Assembly (NCBI GenBank): GCA_024500155.1
Contig: CM044867.1
Location: 25,245,632 to 25,309,631, forward strand
From: Chenopodium formosanum
Lineage: Eukaryota > Streptophyta > Magnoliopsida > Caryophyllales > Amaranthaceae
Direction: 5' to 3'
DNA length: 64,000 nt
The position numbers were made by a program, and so were the translations under genes. The notes below the pieces were generated by a model. That model was not told the DNA's origin. It was given only the letters and a program-made list of their open reading frames with translations, and ran no database searches. Below are positions 11,731 to 23,974 of this stretch, piece after piece (positions within the stretch are counted from its first letter, which is position 1; each line of letters starts with the position of its first letter).

Positions 11731-13894
11731 ATCTACCCCTCTTAAAAGAAGTTTCGCCCTCGAAACTTAACCCAAAAGCCATAAATTTTCCAAAACCATT
11801 CAAACTTTTGTGTTTTATATTGCTGTAAATTGATTGATTCTCAACACGCACACTCAACAAACTGAAATTTATGCTTAATAGACTCATACTTGGCCAAAGT
11901 TTACATACTTTAATTGCATGTAAATACAACAATAGTGCATATTAATAAGCAAAATAATGCAAACTCAAGCAATAAATAGCATAATTGAGGTAAAAAGCGC
12001 GAAATTACATCGCATTCTACCCCTCTTAAAGAAAAGAGTTACGCCCCCGTAACTCACCACAATAATATCATTAGGCATTTCTTTTTCATTTCTTCTTTCT
12101 GCAATAATTTATCCATAACTTGTTATTCTATAATTTCCTCAAATTTGAATAGCTCAAATCATAGGCACTCAATAATCTCTTAGCTCTCCTTAGCTAACAA
12201 CCAAAGGCTATTAAGAGCTGTAAAAATCTTACAGGTGACACTGTATTTCAAATGAATCTCCAATGTAAACAATATATATGCAATCTCAAGATCATGGTAG
12301 GGTAATTGGTCTCATAAGATTTGTCTTGGCAAGAAGCATTATCATTTTTTTTCCATTTTGTTGCAACACACATCCATTAAGTAAAAACTTCAAGGCCACC
12401 ACTCCTATTAGGCAAGACTAAAACAAGTGCAACGATTAAATGTTCTTTAAGAGTTAAAAGGCTTGTTTACACTTCTCATCTCATTCAAACTAACTCTCTT
12501 TCATCAATGTATATACAACAATCCTCAAAAGTCCTTTACAGCCCTCTTTAAACATCTAATCCCAATAAACAACTTATATCGGTCACATTGTTAGGTGTAG
12601 ACCACTTACTCACCACTTGAATTTTTTTGTCCCAAAATGAAACTTACTTTCATTAATAAAAATTCACACTTCGAAAACTGAGCATATTACAAGTCGTCCC
12701 TAAAATGTCATAGAATCCTCAAATGTCTATTATAATTCTCCTCACTCTTCAAGTATAGCAAGATATCATTAATAAAGCCATATATATATCGAATTACTGT
12801 ACTCATGGAAATACTCGATTCATTAAATCCATAATGATTGTTAATACATTATTAACCCAAAAGGCCTGATTTATATTTCCATGATTATAAATCCATGGGC
12901 TCCTCAAAATTTTCTTCTCTCCAACTTGGTTTTCAAATTCTCCTAACGAAAGTCAATTGTCTCACGAATCGTATCCCTATTCTCTTTCCACCAAAGTTAT
13001 GCTCCTCAAATTCTCATGGCAATTCAAAACAACAAAAACTCATCTTTCACTACCTAGTTCTACAAAAAAGCAGGGTCTCCACTCTCCTTAAAGTATGCGG
13101 CTTGACCAAAGCAAAATTCATACACTCCTCTCGCGTAGTTTATCATCACCAAATATATATATTCATCAATTCTCCAAGTACATTCCTAATTTGATCATAA
13201 GGTTTCTCAAATAAACACTCATTGGTTGCAAAAATTGAAGGAGATATTAAATAATAAAAATATAGATCTTACCAATAACCTAAAGCACCAAATAAATAAT
13301 AAATAACACCATTAAATAAGCATAACCAAATAGTCACATAATTACATGCTTCATATAATGATCATCCATACATACACATTACATTGCACAAATCATCAGA
13401 AATTAATCTATATTGTATTCTTTAATCCTTACACATGATTCTAGGTGATCACAACACCCAAATTTGCATGATTATATAAAACATATACAATTATATATAA
13501 CTTGCATAAAAACTACAATCAAAATAAATGGCACCAAGAATTAAATTATAATGCACATAGAAAGAAATCATCTGTCCTATATGCCCTTCTTAAGACTACC
13601 CAAATCTCACACATAAAATAAAATAAATAATACTAAGGATCAAAGAATAAAAAAAGTACGCAGATTCAACTAATTTCAAAAATAATTAATAACATAGTAA
13701 TTTATAAAAATACATATATTTTATTTAAACTGTCGAATTATTTTAATTAAAATAAAATAATTTTTTGAAATTAAAGTTTAACCTTAAATCACGTCATAAA
13801 ATCCTGAATCATAAGATTTAAAACATTAGGCGCCCAAAAACTTTTAAAGTAACTTTAGTGGTAATTAAATCGAACCAAAGCTCTGATACCACTT
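11731..13894 (-). pseudogene. Decayed chromovirus pol (reverse transcriptase and RNase H remnants)
   Basis: Translating the minus strand with frameshifts gives pieces that line up with chromovirus pol in the correct order. An MDLMNRVF-like segment lies at about 12811-12840. A QFSKCEF-like segment is at about 12655-12680. A TNVTEIRSFLGL-like segment (read NNVTDISCLLGL) lies at 12560-12598. RNase H residues like QNYPTHDLE (read TNYPTMILR) lie near 12297-12325. Stops and frameshifts occur throughout, so no functional enzyme is made. Integrase and gag are missing. Open frames on the + strand here are antisense shadows. Confidence 0.75.
13880..13894 (-). other. Primer-binding site (initiator Met tRNA type)
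   Basis: The minus strand reads TGGTATCAGAGC three bases after the LTR end GGGGTGTTACA. This is the standard iMet primer-binding site of plant LTR elements, and it fixes the orientation of this element as minus. Confidence 0.9.
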
Positions 13895-16132
13895 TGTAAC
13901 ACCCCAATAATTCTCTCTTTAAACCTCTGAGGACCCTGAACAATATTCAAGAGAATTACTGGCGTGCTATCGCCACGTGTTCAAACGTTAAGGCTTTATC
14001 AGAAAATAGCAGCGGAAAAACTAAATCAGTTATAAATAAGTTTCAAAACCAACGAATGAAACCAAATTAAGTCATACAACTTGGAACCATTAAGGCCCTT
14101 ATTCAAAACCCAATAAAAGTAGTAAGTGATTAAATACAGTGTTCAAATAAATTCAAACCCAAAAGAAATAGTGTCGAATAAAATCGAATTAAAATAAATT
14201 CAAACTTGCAAAAGAAATAAAATGAAACAACCAACTCTCAACTCAAGATCCCACAACCCTGATGAATGCTGCATGTGTAAGAACCTGTGGTAATTCTGCT
14301 CCCCAATATTACAAGTGTAAAAATTGGATCGTCACAGGGTCATTGAAAGGCGAAGGCCATGACCAAAGAAAGACACACAAAGCACGCAATCAGCAAAGCT
14401 GAGTACATACAAGCTGCAAAATAAATTAAGAATTCCATAACATGCTACTAATAATCAATCATCATGCATCATTAAATTATAGACTCAACACACGACTCAA
14501 CTATTTATATTACTAAGACTCCATTAATTAATAATAGGTAAATCATTATTTTTATTCATTGGATTACGCAATAGACAAGGTTGTCCAACCCATGCTCCAT
14601 TTGGAACATCAATAAAAGAAAAACCCCATGCCTCCTTTCGGAAACATCAATAAACATCCAACGACCACGGGCGCGACTCCGTGACCGTAGTTAGTATGAG
14701 ATCTCACCTAACTCCTAGTTTTGAAAAATATTTGAAATAAGAGACTCGTAGATCAGACGGCCTCGAGAAAAGTACACGGCTAATACCCCATGTACCCCAA
14801 CCCCTGATTGTCATTACTCCAGAAGTGCACCAATCCAGAGTTTTATTGCTCATCCATCTTGCACTTTACGTGATTTACAGGTTTAGACTTGGTGATGACT
14901 CATATGCATAACAATACAATCAATCCAATATCAATTCAATCAAGTAAAGCAACTTTTCAATTTCAATTCTTGATTTATTAGTGGCAAGCAACATTTATTA
15001 TTTATTCCTTTACTACCTCGGTGTATAAACACCTTGAGTGCATAAGGCACCCCAAACTCTTAACCTTGTCTTATAAGACATGAACCATTCCTTTACTCAT
15101 CCTATTTCATTAAATCATGAATGAGTAACAATTAAGTCATTTCACCAATCACATACCTTTGCCTCTAAGCGCACCTTGCATAATTAGAACATAACCAATA
15201 ATTACAATAAGGAATAGTGCACGTCAAAGGAAATTCACAATGTATAACCAAACAATTTAACCCAGTCATCCCTAGACATGATACTAAGTTCTCGATCCGT
15301 CCTTAAACATGCACCTAAAAGCAAGGTTTTGTAACTTGTACGTACCTTGAGCAAACGAATTGGTATGCCACTTTACTAACTAGAAATCACCTTCAATAAA
15401 CTCCTCTCCTAAGCCAAATAATAACATCTCAATCAATACCCAATTAATTAAATTTACAGCAATACTAACTTACTTTAAAACCTTCAAAATCCAAATCAAA
15501 CAACACTTTAAAACCTTCCCTTTTGTTAAAATTAAAGGCTTATATATAGTTCTTTAAATTTTTCTTCATAAAAACCTTAAAATACACTCTTATACATGAA
15601 ATTACAGCAAGTTCAAAGTCTAATAAAAATCTGAAAATTATATAAAAACCCCTAAAATCTCTCTTTTTAATGGGTGATTAAACCCTCTTTATAAAACATC
15701 AAAAGTAGTACTTAGAAACTATTTCCAACACTTGAAACTTCAATAAAAACATATATTTATGCTTAATTAACTTTAAACATAATTAATTTTATTAATCAAA
15801 CTCAAGGATAATATTTTAAGTATGTAAAAACTTCGTTAAAATCAAAAACTGCTCGAAAATCATATTTAGAGGCTGAATTTGGCCTCGAGAGGGTGGTGCT
15901 CACTACCATAGGTAGTGAGTCTTTCTTAAAACGTAGTTTCCACATGGAAAACACTACTTTTTTGTCAAAATCGGATGAGTTTAGAACCTGGTCGGGATTA
16001 AAACGGGATTAATATTAACGAACGGAAATCTAAAAATTAAAACACGAATCTATGTGTTCAAAAAAATCTGGAATTAAGTTAACTAATTAGTAGTTATAAT
16101 CACCAAAATTTCAAAACATCATTACTATAAAA
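13895..16132 (-). repeat. Truncated 5' LTR of the chromovirus-like element
   Basis: It is essentially identical to 8946-11183. Homology stops at 16132 (after ATTACTATAAA), so the first ~547 bp of U3 present in the 3' LTR are lost here, probably by a deletion that also removed the right-hand TSD. Confidence 0.9.
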
Positions 16133-17264
16133 TTAAAGCCCATAATCAATGTTTAATATTCCTTCATGTATCTTCCTGTATTCACGCATGATAAGAATAA
16201 AGAAAAGATTTCCCTTTCCCAAAACAGCTACCTCCCTAATTAATACCCATAATAATTAATCCCTTAATTTGGCTAAAGTTCAATTCTCAGAAAAAATAAA
16301 TTTATAAAGAGGGAAAGCGAATGACGGTGGTTCTCTATATAAGGAGTACAAACATTGATTGTTCAAGTTTCCATTGAAAAGTTTTACTGTAAGTTATTCA
16401 TGATAATCTCCTAATGGTTCAATAGTTTTCAATTTTTTTTATGTACTTAATTTTGTAATACGGTTTATTTATTATTATTACCGAGTATTATTATATTATT
16501 TATAAGAGAATTTTGGAGAATTCAATTTTACAAAATAATTTTATCTTTTTTTTTTAAGCAAAATAATTTTATCTTGATTGGAGTACTACTTATGGAGTTA
16601 TGGTGGATGTTGATTGAGTTGGAAAAATAAATAAATATTTTGTTTTAAAAAAATTTATATGCAAAATTCAGAAATTAAGTAAACTGAATTATTTAAGTTG
16701 TAACTTAAAAATATGAATTTTATATTTTTTTTGGTTTATTTTTGCATACCCTTAAAATGTTTGAGCGTACCGTTATATTTAAAATTAAGGCCCCAAATCA
16801 CAAGTTCGCCCATAAGCCACAAAAATCTCAAAAACGGGCCTGTTTGTTGTTTTTAGTGTCTTGTTTTAGATCTTTTAGGTTGTAATTTACCCTTTATTTA
16901 TAAAATTCTCACTTTCCAAAAAAAACAAAAAATATTTAAAGTACATATAGATTCAACGGTACTGATGTAGACCAGTGGACTTTATTAATTATTATGTTTT
17001 ATATCTTTTAATTAACTATCAGTCCTTATTGAACCACATCACAATATTACCAAATTTGACGCCAACAATACAGCCTCATACGATTGCCACCTGTGCTCTG
17101 TAGCCCACAGAATCGCAACACTAAGTGACAACACAACAAACCAACCCCACTTTATTACCCGAAATTCTTTCTCTCAACTTTCGATATTTTTTTCAAAAAA
17201 TAAACAGTATTCAAATCACAAATTGATTACCAAAGAATTCCACAGATTATCAATCAATCAATCA
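16133..17264 (+). promoter_or_regulatory. Upstream region of the uricase gene
   Basis: AT-rich with no coding sequence. The likely 5' leader is the C/T-rich stretch at 17140-17264 (TTCTTTCTCTCAACTTTC). An earlier TATA-like box with a plausible start context (CTCTATATAAGGAG near 16333-16346) lies about 900 bp upstream of the ATG and might belong to a truncated neighbour or an upstream start. The distal edge at 16132 is the chromovirus, so the retroelement lies about 1.1 kb from the start codon. Confidence 0.45.
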
Positions 17265-20200
17265 ATGGCGGAGAAAGCGGAAATCATTGAAGGGTTGAGA
17301 TTCGAACAAAGACATGGAAAACAAAGGGTTAGAGTTGGAAGAGTTTGGAAGGATTCAACTGGGTTTTATCATTTTGTTGAATGGAGTGTTGGTATCAGCC
17401 TTCTTTCTGATTGCAATCGCTCTTATACCCATGATGATAACTCTGATATTGTTGCTACTGATACCATGAAGAACACTGTATGTTAATCTTTCGATTTCTT
17501 TTTCCCTTTCATCTTCGTTTTCTCGTGTGTCTTTTTCTTATGGTTATCATTATCGATGGTCTGCTCGTCATGCTGACTACTTTTATGTCGAGTTAGATTG
17601 ATTTTGTATTGAATTTTTGTCAAGTTATATTGGTTGTGTATTGAATTCTACCTGATGATAGAACTTCCATGTTACTGACTTATTGTTTCCTCTGTTTTTC
17701 TGTTTGTTTAATTCGGGATCTTAAAGATTCCGATGCGTATATATGGAATCTGATGATATAACAAGTAATATACGGATTGTTTGTACATTAAATTTATGTC
17801 GAGTTAGATAGGTTGTATATTGATTTTGTTTGGTTCTGAGTTTCTGACTCCTGAGACCAATTGATTTTTTGAGTGGTTGAATATCTTTAATTCGAGTTAG
17901 TAAACGTAAGGATAGAAGGTGGTTAAAGTGGGGATTAAATGTAATTAGGTAGAACTAATCTAGACTTATGAAACTTATTATTCCTAGAATAAGGTGATAA
18001 TAACACAACTTCAATTATATAGTACTTCATTTATTTTTAGTTCTAAAGATTCTATTTTCATGATCGTCAATGTGTAACTTCAGTCACTTTTAATTACGAA
18101 TATGTAAAAATTACATATAAAAAAAAGTTGATATTATGAAAGAATACATTTAGATGAATCTAACCCGAAAGGATACTTTTGGTTCATGTAGCCGAGCCCA
18201 CTTATGGGATTAAGGCTTAGATTGATTAACTATTTATTTTTTTATAAGTATAAATTATTAAAGATAATCAAAGGATAGTGTGTGAGTTTAATAATTGAAA
18301 TGTTGCAACTAATAATAAGCCAAGTATATATGAGGGCCCTCCCAAGTTCAAAATTTTCATTTATGGTGGTTGTGGGTGGGTGGGAGGGATATTAATTAGA
18401 TGTTGGCATTATGCCTCTGATATTACTTGAAACGTATTCCACTTATGTTTGATACAATGTAAATGAATGGTGGGTGTGAAACAGGTTTACGCCAAAGCAA
18501 AGGAGAGTAAAGAGCAAATTACTGCTGAAGATTTCGCTATACTTCTTGCTAAGCACTTCACATCATACTATAAGCAGGTAGAATATTTATCTTCCCTTGC
18601 ACAGCTAAGTCTTTTGAATTCCAACATTCTATGTGAAAGTATGCTCATGACACAAGGTGATGAAATTTCAATCATGTAATATAAAATTTTCAACAGCGCC
18701 CGTACTTTTCTTCTTTTTTGCAACTTGGGAACTGCAATTGTGTAATTTTCAATCCGCTGAATAAGCCTGCATAATGTTTCTTCAAGGGATTGGTTGCTAT
18801 TGAGTTGTTTATCTTGCTGTTTAAAGCAAAAGAATTACACTGTTGATATCAAGATCTATTGGCTAAACCGCTAAGCTGTGGTAACTCTCATATGCCTGTT
18901 TTTTTTAGGATTAATTGTACTTTATCACCCTTTAAAACACCCTATTTTGATATTATCCCCGTTAGATTGCACCACCTCTTAGCTAAAAATTATTGATTTT
19001 CATGCCAAAACTTACTATTACGGTTTTGGGGGTCATTCTAACCCTTTGGTTCCGATTTGAGGTCAACACCCAAATAAAAATATCGGAAATTCTTAGGTAA
19101 TTCGTAGCATGCATACGAGACATTTCCAATAACTGTTTTTCAATTCTGACCTCAAATCGAATCTAAAGGACTACAATGACCGTCAAAACTTTAATAGAGC
19201 AAGTTTTGGCACGAAAATCGATGTTTTAATTTTTAAAAAATGGAACTTTTTGTTAAGGCGTGGTGAAATATAACATTTTGCGTCTTTGTGGGTGTTTAAA
19301 TAAAATAAACAAGAAAATGGGTGGTTAAATCAAAATATAGTTTTGAGGGGTGGTATTATACAATTTTTTAACATTTAGATACTGTAATTAAACTTTATGT
19401 TCTTTGATAGAGTAGTTAGAAAGAGAAGGTAGAATTTCACTGAAGTGATAGCATTAACAAGGATGAGATTTGTCTGTAGCTGCAAGTGTTCAAGTCTTCA
19501 GTTCATGAAAAGTTAATCACCAAATGCATTAGAAATTTTACGGGATTGTTGGTTTATCTTGGGTTATTTATGACATAATCGTGAGTAGATGTAAATTAGT
19601 TAAGAAGTTGCAGATATTGGAAGTTTGTAAAGTATGTTTTGGAGAAAATGATAGTATATGTCAATGTTTGAAGTTGATGACCTTTTTCAAGCTTGCTTAG
19701 GTATGCCTGCTGTTGTATTTGGTTCTGGAAAATCTTTGGAAATCTGTTCCAAGCTCTTTAAGAACTTTGTATCTGTCCAATTAATTGACCATCCTACCTT
19801 GCTAGTGGTTTTCCTTGTCATTCAACTTAGAGTAGGTTTGGTAAAGTATATATGTTAAGGTTTTTGGTTTTCAGTGGTATGGTTAATAATTTCCATTACT
19901 TGAGGCTAACTGATCTTCTAAGCTACCTCTTATTCAGATCCATTCCTCTTTCCTTCAATGGTATCAAACTCATCCTAAGTATCTGGTTTCAATCCTATAT
20001 TTTCAGTAAAATTCGTCATGGCTCATTTTTGGTTTCTAAAATTTAGTTTATGGAATAGATTTCTTGCTTAATAACGACTATACAATGAATAAGAGTGTTT
20101 TCCCTTTCCTTCTTTCATCCCAACACCCTTTTTATCTCCCCTTTGCAGGTTACCACCGCCATAGTAAAGATAGTAGAGAAGCCATGGAAGCGTGTGAATA

Positions 20201-23200
20201 TAGACGGTCGACCACATAAGCATGGTTGGTAACTTAATTGTTTATTATGCTGTTGTTATGCAAAACTGGTTATAGCCATTTGGACAGCTGGTTCTGTTGT
20301 ATGATTTTCCTGTTATTTTCCATTTCTGATGCTGATGGCAAATGATTCATTGTTGTAATTTCTAAATACTTCTGGTCTTGTTTTCCGCTGAAAAACTATA
20401 TAGCTGAATGCTTCTTTAATCTTGAATAATTTTGGTGTTATGCACTTATAAGTGGTCTTTGTCCCTCGGTATTCAGTTATTGTCCTGGTCACACCATGGA
20501 ATTTAGTCTGCTTGTTGGTGCTAGTTTCTTTATTTGGTTCTTTTAGCTTTTAATTGTGTATATCCTCGTACAATATCTGCTTCAATGAATTCTGGCTTGT
20601 ACAAATAGAACTGCTTAGAAAACAACTGGGGTAATCTCTTTGTATGGTGGTCGTTAGTGAAGAAAATTTTCACTGAGAAAAAGCTGTCAAAAATGTTCTT
20701 ATTTACTTCGACAAGCAGGGTGGCGAGTTTGGCACAATGAAGGGATGTGATCTTTTACTTTTGTCATTTTTTTTAAAAAAAAAATATACCCCCGAAAGAC
20801 TGATGACAAATATGTTGGCATATTGTATAATTATTGACATGATACATAGACATCTGATGCTAATTATCAACAATAATCTCATAAACAACTATTTTTAATT
20901 GAATTTGACTATTAATTTATCTTTCCTACATTTTTCTCTGTGGATTTACATTTTAACACTTATATATTTCTATTAGTCAAATGAAATGGTGTTCTTATAA
21001 TTTAATTTACTATTACTTATATTCTTGAAGGTTTCGAACTTGGATCTGAAAAACATGTTGCTGAAGCTGTCTTGTGTAAATCTGGTGCCTTAAACTTATC
21101 GTCAAGCATTGAAGGATTATCACTCTTGAAGACCACAAAGGTATATGATGCTTTAGAAAAATTTATTTCCATGTAATCAAAAAGAAAATGTGTTCCTCTA
21201 TATCTTTTATTGATAATATAGACTAAAAAGGCTGAAAATGTTTTCTCATTTTCCTCCATTTGGAAACTATAAACTGATGGAAATATTTTCCAAGCAGAGT
21301 TAGTGGTGTGCTTAGAAACCTAAACGGTAAGGGATTTTTTGTGTTTTGTTCAATACTCAGTATCAAACATTGTAAACAAAAATGGGATTTAGTTTTGCTA
21401 GGCCAGAAGGAACTATGAAACCTTTGAGTTTCAGAATCAAATGGCAAATGGTTGAAATGTCTCAAGAAACAACTCAAAGAACTAAATTAGAATTACTAAT
21501 ATGGGCTAAAATGCATTTGACAAGCTCTAGCATGAAGTATTAAGAACTCAAAACTCAATTATCAATTTCGGCATATATATAGGGTTATTAAAGCAACATA
21601 AGTCTTAAAAATTAAAGTAATTCACAATCAATAAAGTCTTAAAACAATAATAAACATTGACACATTGACACATTAGACGTCTCTAGTAGAATTTCCTTGC
21701 TCTAGGAAATCAGGCCAATGTAGCAAGACTAGAAACCAAAACTCACTAAACAATTAAGCTACCAGATGTTTCCAATGCAAGTGCTGCAATTTTTACACCA
21801 TTAACTAGATGCTTCTCTCACAATATACACTTGTGCTTAAACTTGAAATCAGCTCCTAATAGCTGCACAAATTTCTATTAAGTCCATGAGCATACTCTCT
21901 AAACGCTGCTAAGTCATGTTTACAATTGTATTAGAAAAAAGATATAATTCTCCATAAGGCTATCCCATAAATGTTAATTCAACCATGAATCTGTAAAATT
22001 ATTCAGACCCAAAATATTATTAAGACTGATCATTAAAAAAAATTGAAAAAAAAATATAATAATAATGTGAGGTAGTCTAACATTTAAGTCAAAGTTGCTT
22101 ATGTCCCAACTTGCGTTAATCTTCATTGATATACGAGGATCAACTCATGTTGGCTTACCTCGTCTATAACAGAAAGCCTTGCAATAGTATGCCGCACAAA
22201 TGTGGCATTGAATTGCTAAAATGTAATGGTTATTTTTCCCTCTATCCCGTATGAATTGGTAAAGTTTATAATTTAAATATTAATTTTATTTCTCATGCTA
22301 TCTGACCAGTCCGTTTCCTCTTTCTTTGTCTTACATTGTTCTCTTTCTACCCAATTTCATTTAATTATTCTATGTACTAGTTCTAGTAATCCAATGGTGA
22401 AATGTAATTTTGGATTGGAGGGAGTATCTTATAGTTGTTTCGGAAAGAAACTTCTTGAGCTCTGTATAAAACTTTTACGTGAGGCTCTGTGTAAAACCTC
22501 CATGGGAAATATATGCTTTTCAACTCAAAACAATGTTCTTATGAAATGTAGTTTTCATTCATTAATGACTTGTTGATTTGCTGCTACCTCTAAAGGATTA
22601 AGTTGTTACATATGTGATTAGTCATTATTTATTCTCTATTTAGACATTTTAAAGTAATATTAATTAATCTGATGGAAATATTTACTACTCTATGCTGTCT
22701 TACAGAATAAAAATAAAATAAAAATTAGTTAAATTATTCCTTATAATTTCTCTTTTTTTTTTTTTTTTTGTGAGCAGTCTGGTTTCGAAGGATATGTTAG
22801 GGACCAGTTCACACTTTTGCCTGAAACACGAGAGAGGATGCTTGCCACAGAACTCGCGGCTACATGGAGGTATCTTACCTGCTACACATTTAAGTCTGTA
22901 TTTATCTTGCTCATTCTTATTGAATCTGGTAACTTCCATCATCATTATGTCACGGCAGTGCCAACCCACAGTTTAGCTATGGAACAGTGCTCTTTTATAG
23001 ACCATTACAAAATTACAAGGGACTATATATCAATCATGGATCACAGATAGTGAACAATACTTGCTCAAATGTCTCACAGAAGCGTCTTTTTACTTATTAT
23101 GTATGAAGTTGTAGCCTTGTAGGAATACAGGAATAGATGCCTTTTGGGCCAAGGATCTTATTGAGTCAACCTTTTTGTAATCTAAGGTAATGACTAGGAG

Positions 23201-23974
23201 AGGAGTCTCTTGCATTTGTATGGGTCTTTTGATTTTATTGTTGGACTGCTAACTCCTTAAGAGTTGTGCTTTCAATATGCTATCAGCATTCCTCACTTCA
23301 CCCATGAAATGTTGAAATTTGTTCTGCTGCTGAAGCAGATATAAAAGCTGATTGGAACTCTTCTTTACAAAAAAAAAAAAAAAAAAAAAACAATTGGTAC
23401 TCATGAAGACTGATAATTTATACAGGTATTCATTCGAAAATGTTCATAACATTCCATCAAAACCACTGTACTTCGCTGAAAGATACTCTGATGTGAGGAA
23501 AGTGTTAGTTGATACTTTCTTTGGTCCTCCTGATGAAGGTGTTTATAGCCCATCAGTTCAGAGCACCCTTTATCAAATGGCAAAGGCTGTTCTCAAAAGG
23601 TTACAGTCTCTACCTTTCATTATAATGCATGGTTGCCGGTAGATTGTGTAGTATTGAATACTCTATCGATATATGTACTTTCTTACTGATTTATCCTTCG
23701 ATTTTTGAAATTTCAGATTTCATGTTATATCATCTGTCAGTCTGAAAATGCCTAATCTGCACTTCATTCCTGTTAATCTATCGAGCATACAGAATCCAAA
23801 TCTAGTCAAGGTATAACTCTTCTGTTTGAAGTTGATGCTGAATTCTTTGTAGTATGCTAGAAACTTATAGATGAATACGCTGATTTGCAGTTTGCCGACG
23901 ATGTATACCTTCCTACTGATGAACCCCATGGATCAATTGAAGCAAGCTTGAGTCGCCTTCATTCAAGGATGTAA
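17265..23974 (+). CDS. UOX: Urate oxidase (uricase), 8 exons
   Basis: Oxidises urate to 5-hydroxyisourate in peroxisomes during purine breakdown and ureide formation. Exons: 17265-17477, 18485-18577, 20149-20224, 21031-21140, 22778-22869, 23426-23599, 23717-23810, 23891-23974. All junctions are GT-AG and in phase, giving 311 codons, close to the usual ~309. Visible motifs: HGKQRVRV with the catalytic-dyad Lys19, DNSDIVATDTMKNT with Thr65, SGFEGY with Phe167, Arg184, YSPSVQ with Gln240, and MPNLHF with Asn266 and His268. The C-terminus SRM fits a plant PTS1. The start is the ATG of MAEKAE; an in-frame ATT upstream is not a start. Intron 2 carries a foldback transposon and intron 4 a possible MITE. 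No defect is seen, so it should be functional. Confidence 0.96.
18913..19365. mobile_element. Foldback (long-TIR) non-autonomous element in uricase intron 2
   Basis: The left arm (from AATTGTACTTTATCACCC) and the reverse complement of the right arm (AATTGTATAATACCACCCC) are imperfect inverted repeats over about 150-190 bp. They share blocks such as ATTTTGAT, CACCAC, GCCAAAACTT, GTCATT and CGATTTGAGGTCA. There is no coding capacity. Flanks TTTTTAGGA and TTTTTAACA are similar but not a clean duplication, so superfamily (Mutator-like?) and exact ends are uncertain. Confidence 0.65.
22236..22425. mobile_element. Possible Stowaway-type MITE in uricase intron 4
   Basis: The ends TTCCCTCTATCCCG and TTGGATTGGAGGGAGTA resemble the CTCCCTCC / GGAGGGAG termini of Stowaway-type MITEs. 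The inverted repeat is imperfect and no clean TA duplication was fixed. Confidence 0.3.

Larger units (their letters stand above)
8946..16132 (-). mobile_element. Decayed, internally deleted chromovirus-like (Gypsy) element
   Basis: On the minus strand the order is: truncated 5' LTR (16132-13895), CTT spacer, primer-binding site complementary to initiator Met tRNA (GCTCTGATACCA on + at 13880-13891), a short internal region with decayed reverse transcriptase and RNase H, a polypurine tract (+ strand 11731-11750), and 3' LTR (11730-8946). LTR termini are TGTAATCCCC and GGGTGTTACA. Internal DNA is only about 2.2 kb against roughly 5 kb for an intact chromovirus, and gag and protease are not recognisable. 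No matching TSD was found; the outer edge of the 5' LTR appears deleted, missing about 547 bp. Confidence 0.85.

Noticed and set aside
12895..13194. 99-codon + strand open frame
   Set aside because: It lies antisense to the decayed reverse transcriptase of the minus-strand chromovirus and has no motif of its own.
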